Assembly: GCA_025358115.1 (NCBI GenBank)
Contig: JANYKQ010000078.1
Location: forward strand, 1 to 64,000
Source of the DNA: Methanomicrobiales archaeon
GTDB taxonomy: Archaea > Halobacteriota > Methanomicrobia > Methanomicrobiales > Methanospirillaceae
Direction of reading: 5' to 3'
DNA length: 64,000 nt
Position 1 is the stretch's first letter. Each line of letters starts with the position of its first letter. The notes beneath the pieces are model-generated. The model was not told where the DNA came from, searched no databases, and saw only the letters and a list, made by a program, of their open reading frames with translations. Shown here piece after piece: positions 55,960-64,000 of the stretch. A program made the position numbers and the translations under genes.

Positions 55960-56718
55960 TTACGGATAAAGGTCCCGGAATAATGATTCAAATTTTTCGG
56001 GACAATTGAGGAATTCGAGGACCGGGGCCCGTTTTTCAATAAGATTGTAGAGAGGGTCGGGGATGGCATCCTTAACATCCACAAGACGCTGGGCTTTAAC
56101 GAGACGGAGCTGCGCCGGATGCCGGTAGGTCGGGTTCTTCACAAAACCTTCTTTTATCCACTCGAAATACGCGGCTCCGTTCTGCGCTTCATAGCCGTGA
56201 TAGTTGCTGGCAAAACGCGAGGAGACAATATTTGCCATCTGGAGGACCTTCGAACGGGTCGGGTTGATGGTCACATGCCCATATCCCGGAGGAACCACAA
56301 CGACATCGCCGGCTGATGCCGCTATCAAAACGATATCGGAACAATCCTTGTTCTGGATCAGGTAATGTGCCTCACCGGCAAGGACTTCATAGATCTCCGG
56401 GTAACCGGTACCGGATGGATCAGCGGGGTGATAATGCCCTTTAGTCTTATTGTACTCCCCGCAGAGTTCACGCGGGAGGATTACGGTGATATCGAACCGC
56501 AGGTGTTGTGCGGCAAGCCAGCTGCGGTCTTCCGAGGAACGGGCGACATCCCGGTACATGTAATAGACCGGTCCGGTGCAGGTACACCCGGGGTTTGCCA
56601 GGACTCCCTTAAGGTCTTCAGCGGTCCTGACCGCAGGCTCCGGGAGAGATCCCTTCCAGCAGACAGAAAACGCAGGACTGGAGGACTGGTTTGTTTGAGG
56701 ATACAGGTTTTTATTCAT
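55960..56718 (-). CDS. pgi: glucose-6-phosphate isomerase, cupin type (copy 2)
   Basis: The 252-residue protein has the same architecture as the copy at 19.2 kb, including the CTCTGPVYYMYRDVARSSEDR segment before the cupin, the metal site TKGHYHPADPSG...GYPEIYEVLAGE and VPPGYGHVTINPT. It interconverts glucose- and fructose-6-phosphate. It is translationally coupled to the upstream PFK gene by ATGA, placing it in a glycolytic unit rather than with GT4 as in copy 1. Confidence 0.93.
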   Translation of the reverse strand: MNKNLYPQTNQSSSPAFSVCWKGSLPEPAVRTAEDLKGVLANPGCTCTGPVYYMYRDVARSSEDRSWLAAQHLRFDITVILPRELCGEYNKTKGHYHPADPSGTGYPEIYEVLAGEAHYLIQNKDCSDIVLIAASAGDVVVVPPGYGHVTINPTRSKVLQMANIVSSRFASNYHGYEAQNGAAYFEWIKEGFVKNPTYRHPAQLRLVKAQRLVDVKDAIPDPLYNLIEKRAPVLEFLNCPEKFESLFRDLYP

Positions 56719-57755
56719 TTTCGACCCCCGATAACGGTCATGGCCAGTTCATAGAAATCATCATCTACAGTTTTTAGCTGGTTGACCGCAGACTCCAGGG
56801 GAATGCTGGTGATCCGGTTTCCCTGCAGGGCAACCATCTTCCCGAAATCCCCGGAATACACGAGCTGGACGGCTGCAACACCAAACCGGGTGGCAAGAAT
56901 TCGATCATACGCAGTGGGCGATCCGCCCCGCTGGACATGCCCGAGAATGGTGACACGAGTCTCGATACCAAGGCGGCGCTCGAGTTCCTTTCCCAAAATA
57001 TTTCCCACTCCCACAAACTTCTCGTGACCGCATTCATCCCGTTCGTTCTCCGGAACGGAAGACAGGCCCATATCTTTTTCATGAGCACCTTCAGCGATCA
57101 CAACGATGGAGAATTTCTTCCCTGCATCGTACCGGTCCTTTAATTTTTTACAGACCCCCTCCATGGTAAAGTGGACTTCCGGGATCAGGATCTCGTCAGC
57201 TCCTCCGGCGATACCTGCCATGACCGCGATCCAGCCGACGTTGCGCCCCATCACCTCTACTACGATAATCCGGTGATGCGACTCAGCGGTAGTATGGAGC
57301 CGGTCGATAGCTTCGGTTACCGTAGAAACAGCGGTATCAAATCCGAATGTCATATCGGTTCCGCAGATGTCATTGTCTATGGTTTTGGGAATGCCCACAA
57401 CAGAGATTCCCTGCTTTGCCACATCGCGGGCTGCAGAAAGGGTCCCGTCACCGCCAATGACTACCAGCGCATGAATACCGAATTTTTTAATATTGGCTTT
57501 GATCTTCTGGAAATCGGAGGGATTTTTCAGCGGGTTTGTGCGGGAGGTACCAAGTATTGTTCCTCCCTTGGGCAGGATACCTGATACCGAGAAATCGGTG
57601 AGTGGTTCAACATCGCCATCAATAAGACCCTGCCAACCGTTCCGGATACCAAGGGTCCCAAAATCATATTTTATCCCGGCTCTCTCGACAGCCCGTATCA
57701 CTGCATTCAGCCCGGGGCAGTCACCTCCCCCGGTCAGGACACCAATTGTTTTCAT
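56715..57755 (-). CDS. pfkA: 6-phosphofructokinase, PfkA superfamily
   Basis: The start at 57755 (MKTIGVLTGGGDCPGLNAVI, 346 residues) is family-typical; the track start adds 17 residues. Conserved blocks are GGDGTLSAARD, GIPKTIDNDICGTD, EVMGRNVGWIA and QRGGSPTAYDR. The Gly of GGDG is the residue usual for ATP use, while the Lys of PKTIDND is more common in PPi-dependent or clade-X enzymes, so the phosphoryl donor is uncertain. It phosphorylates fructose-6-phosphate. Most methanogens use the unrelated ADP-dependent kinase, which is also encoded here at 62-63 kb. Confidence 0.92.
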   Translation of the reverse strand: MKTIGVLTGGGDCPGLNAVIRAVERAGIKYDFGTLGIRNGWQGLIDGDVEPLTDFSVSGILPKGGTILGTSRTNPLKNPSDFQKIKANIKKFGIHALVVIGGDGTLSAARDVAKQGISVVGIPKTIDNDICGTDMTFGFDTAVSTVTEAIDRLHTTAESHHRIIVVEVMGRNVGWIAVMAGIAGGADEILIPEVHFTMEGVCKKLKDRYDAGKKFSIVVIAEGAHEKDMGLSSVPENERDECGHEKFVGVGNILGKELERRLGIETRVTILGHVQRGGSPTAYDRILATRFGVAAVQLVYSGDFGKMVALQGNRITSIPLESAVNQLKTVDDDFYELAMTVIGGRK

Positions 57756-57929
57756 ACCATCCAAACTCCTGAAATCTGGGTCCCCTGCCCAAGAATACCT
57801 GCACAATGATCGAACTGCACATTACACGGGATACTGAGAGGTTTATCGGTTTTCATGGAACAGCTCCTACACTTTCCTTCTCATTCACAGGTTATGGTCT
57901 TTTTGCATGGGAAATCGTTATGAATGACA

Positions 57930-58892
57930 TTATCTGAAGGTCTCCATGAAGATCCTGCGGTGGATAATACGCCAGCAGAGAATCAGCTGAGCAAGATCCC
58001 CGGCCGTCACGTAGTTCCGGTGTTTGAAGATGGAGATGGGGTGAACCTGGGTCTGCTTTTCGATGCTGCGCTCAAGTTTTTTTACCACATGCTCGCTAAG
58101 TTCCCCATCAATTATCAGCTCGCCCATCTTGTGGCCACTCTGTTGACAGGTCACAAACTCCAGTGAGAAGTTACGTTCAGATAACGAGAGAAGGGAGTAC
58201 AAATCTAATGAGAGATCGATATTTTCGATTCTCTGTTTCATCCGGTTCTGGGAGAGGGTGACCTTGTACACATTCTGCTCTTTGCCTAATTCCGGTCCGT
58301 ACCGGGAATAATCGATACCAATCACGGCATCAGCGAACTCTTTCTGGGGAGCAATGTAGCGTTCATAGTCCGGTTCGCGTTCAGCGATCTCCTCCAAAAC
58401 TGCCTTCCGGGAATATCCCCGCTTGTTTACATCCCGCCGGATCTTCCAGTCATATTTTACCCGGTTTGCCGGATCCACAAACAGGGAAAAATCAAGGTTT
58501 TTCCGCAGCGTGGGAGTGAACAGCGTGTGTAACCCTTCCAATATGAGGATCTTCTTTGGCTGGAAAACAGACGGGGGATCAAATTTGCCGGTCGAATGAT
58601 TGTAAGACGGTTTTACGATCGGGATTCCGCGTTTGAGTAAGAAAAGATCCTGCTCGAGCCGGTCGATACAGTTTGCCTCCGGATTTAATGCAGTGATTCC
58701 CCGCTCCCGACGCCCATCCCGGTCCAGGCTGTGATAATCGTCAAGCGTGATGGTTGAGACCAGATTATTGCCAAAAATACTCCGTATACCCTGGGTGAAC
58801 GTACTCTTCCCCGAACCGCTGTCCCCGGCAACCCCAAGGGTAAAGATATACGGGGATGCTGCGATCGTATCAATAAAATTCTTGTGACGCAT
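57930..58892 (-). CDS. prk: phosphoribulokinase, archaeal type
   Basis: The 320-residue protein belongs to the phosphoribulokinase/uridine kinase family: P-loop TLGVAGDSGSGKSTFTQGI, TITLDDYHSLDRDGR, then YNHSTGKFDPPSVFQPKKILILEGLHTLF. The Arg/Asp-rich substrate loop and the 320-residue length resemble the PRK shown in Methanospirillum, which with RuBisCO feeds a reductive hexulose-phosphate cycle. Here it would phosphorylate ribulose-5-phosphate with ATP. No RuBisCO gene is in the window. It lies between the PFK and GT4 genes on the same strand. Confidence 0.85.
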   Translation of the reverse strand: MRHKNFIDTIAASPYIFTLGVAGDSGSGKSTFTQGIRSIFGNNLVSTITLDDYHSLDRDGRRERGITALNPEANCIDRLEQDLFLLKRGIPIVKPSYNHSTGKFDPPSVFQPKKILILEGLHTLFTPTLRKNLDFSLFVDPANRVKYDWKIRRDVNKRGYSRKAVLEEIAEREPDYERYIAPQKEFADAVIGIDYSRYGPELGKEQNVYKVTLSQNRMKQRIENIDLSLDLYSLLSLSERNFSLEFVTCQQSGHKMGELIIDGELSEHVVKKLERSIEKQTQVHPISIFKHRNYVTAGDLAQLILCWRIIHRRIFMETFR

Positions 58893-59098
58893 GGGTATTT
58901 TCTCTATGATGATGGCATCAGGTAAAAACCATCCTGCATTTCGTCAGATTTCCGGAATGCCCCGGATAGTGCCGGGGCACAAACCGGACCCGTAAGGAGC
59001 AGGACATAAAACCTGAATTTAATAAGGAATATGCTTTAGCAGATAATGACGCAGGTTCTGGTGTGAACAGGGAAAACATAACAGGGTTATCCCATTAT

Positions 59099-60241
59099 TT
59101 ATGAAACAATACGTGCATAGGTGTCGGTCAGGTCCTTTACTATCGGACCCCAGAGAAAGATCCGATCCACTTTCTTTCTCCCCCGTTTTCCCATCGCTTC
59201 CGCATTCCAGGGCTCATCGATCAGGCTGGTGATACCATCGGCAATGGATGCCGGGTTCACTTCAACTTTTATACCATTTACAAACGCATCGATATTCTCG
59301 GATAGTCCGCCGACATTGCAGGCTACAACGCATTTTTCAGCACTCCATGCCTCGAGAAGCACGAGACCGAACGGCTCATTGCGGCTGGGGATAACAACAA
59401 TATCAGCAGCATTCAGTATGCGGATATACTCTGAATCAGGTATATAGCCCAAAAAGTTAACGGGTAAATCTTTTGCCTGTTCCTGCAGGAGCTGCCGCAT
59501 ACCCCCATCTCCGGCAACAATTACTTTTGCATCCCAGCGATACTGGCAGACTTTACGTATTGCATCTATGAATAAGTCCGGCCCTTTCTGGAAGACAAGC
59601 CTGCCAACAAACAGGACCAGCGGGGCGTAAGGATGGATCCCATATGCCTTTTTCACTTCACCCGGGTCAATATTTGCGTGGTATTCACGCGGGACAACCC
59701 CGTTTGGGATAACATCGCATTTACTGTCAGGAATATTGTATAACTGCATCACTTCTTTTTTAAGCGTTGCTGATACGGTAGTTACGCGTTTTGCAATTAG
59801 TCCGCCGTACCATTCCTTTCCGGAGATTTCCTTAAACTCCCACCAGTCACCGGACTGGTTACCATTCCTGCCATATTCCGTTGAATGATACGTGAGAATA
59901 GTGTTCCGGTCCTGCAGGTAATGAAGTGCCTGGACAACGTGCCAGTCGTGGAAGTGAAGGATGTCAAACCGGTGGGGTGTATCATATTTCCTGAACTGTT
60001 CCACCATTGTCCTGCTCATGGCATCACAATAATCTACAATATTTTCCCCTGCTGGATGGCAATAGTGGTAATTGACACCATTCACCATCTGATCGGGGAT
60101 CATACCCCGGGTAAAAAAATGCACTTCATGCTGCTGTTTCACTAATGTTTCTGCAAGATTGGTTGCAGCATTGGCAAGTCCGCCAACCCGTTCTGCGTAC
60201 ATCGATTCCCAGCAGAAGAAGGCTATCTTAAATGACTCCAT
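59099..60241 (-). CDS. GT4 glycosyltransferase, glycogen synthase-like (copy 2)
   Basis: The 380-residue protein mirrors copy 1 (18.0-19.2 kb): AFFCWESMYAERVGGLANA, FHDWHVVQALHYLQDRNTIL, VLFVGRLVFQKGPDLFIDAIRKV and the E-x7-E motif in RNEPFGLVLLEAW. Length and motif spacing are almost identical. It should extend alpha-glucan from a nucleotide-glucose donor; donor choice is unknown. It overlaps the GH57 gene by 19 nt, exactly as in copy 1, but is followed by PRK rather than PGI. Confidence 0.88.
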   Translation of the reverse strand: MESFKIAFFCWESMYAERVGGLANAATNLAETLVKQQHEVHFFTRGMIPDQMVNGVNYHYCHPAGENIVDYCDAMSRTMVEQFRKYDTPHRFDILHFHDWHVVQALHYLQDRNTILTYHSTEYGRNGNQSGDWWEFKEISGKEWYGGLIAKRVTTVSATLKKEVMQLYNIPDSKCDVIPNGVVPREYHANIDPGEVKKAYGIHPYAPLVLFVGRLVFQKGPDLFIDAIRKVCQYRWDAKVIVAGDGGMRQLLQEQAKDLPVNFLGYIPDSEYIRILNAADIVVIPSRNEPFGLVLLEAWSAEKCVVACNVGGLSENIDAFVNGIKVEVNPASIADGITSLIDEPWNAEAMGKRGRKKVDRIFLWGPIVKDLTDTYARIVS

Positions 60242-61761
60242 AGCAGCTCCTTGCGCTCTTTTATGACATGAGCCAGGTCATGACGCTCATTTATCCCGGA
60301 AATATTTTCTGCAAGACGCGGATCTTCAAGAACATCGGTTATCCAGCGGATGAAATCCCCCCGCTCCTGGTGGAACTGGATCGAGTCCTTGGGAACTATG
60401 TAGAGCAGTTCTTCAAACTGGTCAAGATTATACGCGGTATGTCCTATGAACCCCGAGGGTCCGGCAAAATGAAATGCCTGTTCAGGGGTTAAGGTCCGCA
60501 ATGTTTTGGCTGATTTCCGATTTTTCATAACCCGGATATTCCGCAACTCATAGTCCGCCAGAACTCTCATGAAAGTCTTGAATGCATCATCAGACTCGTG
60601 ATGGCTGAAATAGGCGTGAACTTCCCCGCAGGTTCCATATTTTGAGGCCATATAATAGAAGTGATCACTGGTCTGGAGATATCGCCAGATAGGTTTGTCA
60701 ATCGCATAGGGTCGTGCCAGCTGGACTGCATGAAACGCTGCACGCTGCCGGTCATTTCCCATCCAAGCGGAGGTATCTTTCTCAAGGTCTGCCCATGAGA
60801 TAGTCTCCCTCACATCAAGTTCTCCCATAGGAGTAAACCGGGCTACACTCTCTGAAGGCAGGATCGATTCTACCCCGTGCCGGGCAAGCTCATCCGGAAG
60901 GGAATATAAGAAGTCGAAGATCCCGGTCTCTTTCCAGAAGTGTTCGCCAAAGGTTTCGTAATCCAGGAATACATTGACTACATCCCCAGCAGATGAGGCA
61001 ACCCACCGGGCATACGTGTCTGCGGTCAGCGGGTACATGTCCCAGGTGCGGTTACCAAACCGGAAAGCAATATCATCTGATAACTTGGTATTGCGAAGTA
61101 TCACCGTAATTCCCTTGCAGGTGTAGAGATGATTCGGGCTGCGCCCCCCCAGTATACGATCAACCCCTTCGGTAAAGATTCCCGAGAAATTCATATCTTT
61201 TGCTGTGGCAGCTACATCATTATTAAAGGTAAATTCCGTATTTTCAAAGATTGCCGGGCGGACTTTGAACAGATCGTACAGCAGATCCGAGTGAAGTTTA
61301 ACCTGTTCTTTGAATTCCGCTTTCTCATGAAAACAACTGGCAATACTGTGATAATAGGTCTGCCCAATCATCTCACTGTTCTTATGCCGTGCCACCTGCT
61401 CGAAGAGTGACAGGGTATCCTTGCTCCACTTATCAAGCTGCTCGATAAGGATTCCCGACAGGGAGAACGAGCAGGAGAAGCCGTCATCGAGTTTTTCCAA
61501 AAGGATCGTTGTCGCAGGATTGTAACACTTTTCTGCCACCCGTACAAGTATTTCCTTATTGAGTCCGTCAAAATAGTGATCAAAAAGATCTTTCTTTTTC
61601 ATCTTGGGGACGGGTTCAAAATCCCGGTTCAACCGGTATGGCTGGTGAACTTCGAATCCTATACATATAGGTGGCGTGGCAAACACATCCTGCTTTTTTA
61701 AAAAGGGACAATCCACAGAGTTGGCAAAGCAACCGGACCCCCGGGGAATGTCAGGTATCAC
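60223..61761 (-). CDS. glycoside hydrolase family 57, alpha-amylase type (copy 2)
   Basis: The 512-residue protein (GTG at 61761) resembles copy 1 throughout: GFEVHQPYRLNRDFEPVPKMKKKDL, FENTEFTFNN, GIFTEGVDRILGGRSPNHLY with the expected nucleophile Glu and FLDYETFGEHFW with the expected acid. The N-terminal ~35 residues differ and contain cysteines (SGCFANSVDCPF), unlike the Lys/Thr tail of copy 1, so an internal start cannot be excluded. It acts on alpha-1,4-glucan in the cytoplasm. The stop overlaps GT4 by 19 nt. Confidence 0.9.
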   Translation of the reverse strand: MIPDIPRGSGCFANSVDCPFLKKQDVFATPPICIGFEVHQPYRLNRDFEPVPKMKKKDLFDHYFDGLNKEILVRVAEKCYNPATTILLEKLDDGFSCSFSLSGILIEQLDKWSKDTLSLFEQVARHKNSEMIGQTYYHSIASCFHEKAEFKEQVKLHSDLLYDLFKVRPAIFENTEFTFNNDVAATAKDMNFSGIFTEGVDRILGGRSPNHLYTCKGITVILRNTKLSDDIAFRFGNRTWDMYPLTADTYARWVASSAGDVVNVFLDYETFGEHFWKETGIFDFLYSLPDELARHGVESILPSESVARFTPMGELDVRETISWADLEKDTSAWMGNDRQRAAFHAVQLARPYAIDKPIWRYLQTSDHFYYMASKYGTCGEVHAYFSHHESDDAFKTFMRVLADYELRNIRVMKNRKSAKTLRTLTPEQAFHFAGPSGFIGHTAYNLDQFEELLYIVPKDSIQFHQERGDFIRWITDVLEDPRLAENISGINERHDLAHVIKERKELLWSHLR

Positions 61762-61988
61762 AGGTCTGACGGTCTTATGATATGAAAGCAGGGGTGGGAT
61801 TTTAGGTTGACTAAATTTGCGGATCGTTCCTTTCCGAGTATAACTACATAACAGGGATATCAGATATATATGTTTCTGGGATTATGACGGATAACATAAT
61901 AGACCGAATATGAAATACACCGGGAAAACAATAATTGGATCAAGATTAATTTTTCCTTAAAAAAGGGACGTTAGTATTTAGATGGTTT
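61762..61988. other. intergenic region between ADP-PFK/GK and the GH57 copy 2
   Basis: This 227-bp A/T-rich stretch includes ATATATCTGATATCC on the minus strand near 61858-61872, a possible TATA element for the GH57-GT4 unit, and A/T-rich runs that may end the ADP-PFK/GK transcript. No gene seen. Confidence 0.35.
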
Positions 61989-63233
61989 TTAAAACTCATC
62001 AGCAACAAATGCACAGGAGGAAAGGATATCTCCAAGCCCAGAAGATTTTGAAATATTCCGGGCAATCATTGTCGGAATCATTACGATAGTGTGTGTAGGG
62101 GTCTGAAAAATTCCGTTTGCGATCAGGGGTCCGAATTTTTTATCAACGTCATCAAATGCGATGATACCTGCCGATGAAATTTCACTGTGTGTTCCCTGTG
62201 CTGCCTGCGCTACTGTACATGAAGCAAAAAGCAGTGCGTTAAGCGATGTTTCAGGGTGTACACAATCATTCCTGATAATCTGCACATAATACCCGAATGT
62301 GTGAAGGTGAAGGCGTTTGAGCCCACTGATAGTACAAATTTCCAGTGCCCCAATTACCTGCTGGACCGGCGAGAGAATCTCTCCAGGTTCTACGCCGAGT
62401 GGATCCAGGCAATGCAGGAGCAATTCAAGTTCATGTTCATTGAGTCCGATACTGTCGACAACCGGCAGGATATGATGGATAAAACCGTTAATAACTCCGG
62501 TATCGGTAACCGATACGCACTCAGCATGAATCCGCATCCGGTCGTTATTCCTTTTCATGTGGAGGATCTGGAGTGCAGCACAGGCAAATTCAGTATCGGT
62601 ATGAAGGTACTGGTACCCGGAGAGAAACGCACGGGTGAACTGAACAACCCCCGAATGGAAGGCATCCATTTTTTCAACCGGGATCAGTATTGAATCCGGG
62701 GTATGGACCGGGGATGCAATGAAACGATTATTTCGGGGAATTGTACCTGTTTCTAACGGCACAAGACCCGGCGGATATTCAAAGATGAGATGGATGATAT
62801 CAGGGCTGTGTCCTTCACTTTCATCCGGATTCAGCAAATGAACCCCGGCCTGCTCCAGGATTTTCCGGGTATCAGGCCCTGGGGAATGAGCAAGACAAAG
62901 CACATCTGAAATTCCGGCTGATGCCAGATGGACTGCAGATATACCGGCCTGTCCGCCAATAACAAGATGACCGGAACCAGCAAATATGCGTAAAAATTCC
63001 TGGTACAGCTGAGGATCGATAACAAACCATTCTTCAGCAGTGCAGGTACGCATGGAATGCAGGAGCCGTGACCTGAGTTCTGATAGTTTTGGCTGATGGA
63101 AGACGGCAGATTGCAGCAACGCCGGAGTGACTGTGATAATACGATCAAGATTCACATTAAATCCGACAAGGGTAGAATTTTTAGGAACGGATTTTGCGTT
63201 ATCGTAGAGTCTTTGCCAGGGGATTTCTGCCAT
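61989..63233 (-). CDS. ADP-dependent phosphofructokinase/glucokinase
   Basis: The 414-residue protein belongs to the ADP-specific sugar kinase family of the ribokinase fold: VGFNVNLDRIITVT near the N-terminus, the small-lid GSGHLVIGGQAGISAVHLAS, DSIGLNEHELELLL (NxxE-type Mg motif) and the catalytic SGLGDILSS with its base Asp. It uses ADP to phosphorylate fructose-6-phosphate or glucose, the usual route in archaeal modified Embden-Meyerhof pathways. It is divergent from glgP, so a shared 307-bp promoter region is likely. Confidence 0.88.
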   Translation of the reverse strand: MAEIPWQRLYDNAKSVPKNSTLVGFNVNLDRIITVTPALLQSAVFHQPKLSELRSRLLHSMRTCTAEEWFVIDPQLYQEFLRIFAGSGHLVIGGQAGISAVHLASAGISDVLCLAHSPGPDTRKILEQAGVHLLNPDESEGHSPDIIHLIFEYPPGLVPLETGTIPRNNRFIASPVHTPDSILIPVEKMDAFHSGVVQFTRAFLSGYQYLHTDTEFACAALQILHMKRNNDRMRIHAECVSVTDTGVINGFIHHILPVVDSIGLNEHELELLLHCLDPLGVEPGEILSPVQQVIGALEICTISGLKRLHLHTFGYYVQIIRNDCVHPETSLNALLFASCTVAQAAQGTHSEISSAGIIAFDDVDKKFGPLIANGIFQTPTHTIVMIPTMIARNISKSSGLGDILSSCAFVADEF

Positions 63234-63540
63234 ACAAAAAAGTCCTCAAATCATCTTTAGGCGTTGTGAGATTTCAATAGTATGGTTCTATTGAATTATC
63301 ATTTATGGACTGCCAGCACTCCGGGGCAAGACAAATACAATTGATCGTTTGTCTGAATCTTACCAGAACTCAGGTTTTGCACATCGTACTGGACAGGGGG
63401 TTTCTTCCGGGAAAGGGAACGGGATTTTTTTTCGGGGGAGATGATTTTGATAAAAACGGGATACTCCGTACATCCAATGCAAAAAACAGCACAATAGTTT
63501 TTAAGGAGATGCAACCACTACTCATTCATTGAGGCGTATC
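63234..63540. other. 307-bp divergent promoter region of ADP-PFK/GK and glgP
   Basis: The stretch separates two divergent glycogen-degradation genes. Track ORFs at 63299 (minus) and 63305 (plus) lie in antisense overlap without a recognisable domain and look spurious. GAGG at 63531-63534 is the ribosome binding site of glgP. Confidence 0.45.
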
Positions 63541-64000
63541 GTGGCAGATAGTACCAATAAGGATTTTCCCCATGTACCGGATCGTATATCGGGACTCATT
63601 GATCTGGCCTATAATCTCTGGTGGAGCTGGAACCCGGCAGTAAAGATGGTCTTTAAAAATTTAAACCCGCAGGCCTGGATCGAAAGCATACATAACCCGG
63701 TAAAAATGTTAAAGGAACTTCCCGAAGAGACCTTGGTCGCCGCTTCAAAAAATCCCCTGTATCTCCGTCATTACGATCTTGTGATGGCTCGTTTCCGGCA
63801 GGAAATGAAACAGAAAAACAGCTGGTTCACCGAACATTTCCCGGATGATCACGACCTTTCCATTGCCTATTTTTCTGCAGAATACGGCCTCCAGCACTCC
63901 CTTCCGTTTTATGCTGGGGGATTAGGTTTTCTTGCCGGCGATCACTTAAAAGAATCCAGTGATCTCGGCCTGCCGCTCGTGGCTGTAGGTTTCATGTACT
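63541..64000 (+). CDS. glgP: alpha-glucan (glycogen) phosphorylase, N-terminal part
   Basis: Not in the ORF track because it runs off the window end. GTG at 63541 with GAGG 6 nt upstream opens a stop-free frame to 64000 (153 codons). It encodes RISGLIDLAYNLWWSWNP, then LSIAYFSAEYGLQHSLPFYAGGLGFLAGDHLKESSDLGLPL, the N-terminal glycogen phosphorylase signatures of the short archaeal/thermophile (GT35) type. It would release glucose-1-phosphate from glycogen with inorganic phosphate and so supply both PFK routes. The catalytic C-terminal domain with the pyridoxal phosphate lysine lies outside the window. Confidence 0.93.
   Translation, partial: MADSTNKDFPHVPDRISGLIDLAYNLWWSWNPAVKMVFKNLNPQAWIESIHNPVKMLKELPEETLVAASKNPLYLRHYDLVMARFRQEMKQKNSWFTEHFPDDHDLSIAYFSAEYGLQHSLPFYAGGLGFLAGDHLKESSDLGLPLVAVGFMY

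Noticed and set aside
63305-63532. 75-aa plus-strand ORF before glgP
   Set aside because: It lies in a divergent promoter region, overlaps an opposite-strand frame, has no recognisable motif and ends just at the glgP ribosome binding site.

Overview
This window looks like a chromosomal segment of a hydrogenotrophic methanogen of the order Methanomicrobiales, most like Methanoregula or Methanospirillum. That placement is inferred from gene content, not from a marker gene. Archaeal signs are ADH synthase and 3-dehydroquinate synthase II, cupin-type glucose-6-phosphate isomerase, archaeal triosephosphate isomerase, the bifunctional FBP aldolase/phosphatase, Cdc48/VAT, an LSm protein, ADP-dependent phosphofructokinase/glucokinase and an archaeal phosphoribulokinase. 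No rRNA, tRNA, CRISPR array, insertion sequence or prophage was recognised. Many genes are joined by 4-nt ATGA or GTGA overlaps.

Layout. 0-6.6 kb (+): an aromatic amino acid operon (ADH synthase, aroB', tyrA, pheA, aroA, a fused aroK-aroE, aroC); the missing step, aroD, lies alone at 22.2 kb on the minus strand. 7-11.7 kb (-): a lipoprotein, a two-domain sulfurtransferase and a large PAS histidine kinase with an N-terminal winged helix. 11.9-16.3 kb (+): a chemoreceptor with five 273-bp tandem poly-HAMP units, then cheW. 16.5-20.2 kb (+): GH57 glycosidase, GT4 glycogen-synthase-like transferase, cupin PGI and a zinc-ribbon protein. 20.2-22.2 kb: poorly coding DNA with a divergent CheW-like gene. 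23-27.9 kb: a membrane protein, a U32 protein, tpiA, a 33-aa membrane peptide missed by the ORF track, and an HTH-CBS regulator. 28-33.8 kb (+): a compact amide-ligase cluster (88-aa ORF, RLAN-like protein, RimK-like ATP-grasp, YkgJ-type cysteine protein, GCS2-type ligase), followed by an ADP-forming acyl-CoA synthetase. 33.8-35.5 kb (-): a receiver-PAS-PAS protein ending in a diadenylate cyclase (DAC) domain. 35.6-40.2 kb (-): a membrane protein, an HTH regulator with an LSm protein, and three FBP-metabolising enzymes. 40.2-41.05 kb: an 895-bp gap with a strongly palindromic element. 41-44 kb (-): Hsp20 and Cdc48. 44.2-51.5 kb (+): thiC, a four-gene overlapping operon (radical SAM, NMP-kinase-like, TIM-barrel isomerase, RNase Z), an S1-DHH protein and two small proteins. 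51.8-64 kb: a second carbohydrate region with GH57/DUF3536, malQ, PGI, ATP/PPi-type PFK, PRK, GT4, GH57, ADP-PFK/GK and the start of glgP.

How it fits together. The carbohydrate genes form a glycogen synthesis and breakdown system wired into gluconeogenesis (TIM, aldolases, FBPases, PGI) and glycolysis (two unrelated PFKs). The GH57-GT4 pair occurs twice with the same 19-nt overlap, which indicates cassette duplication. PRK suggests a reductive hexulose-phosphate branch. The best candidates for undescribed biology are the RLAN/ATP-grasp/YkgJ/GCS2 cluster, the sensory DAC protein and the poly-HAMP chemoreceptor.
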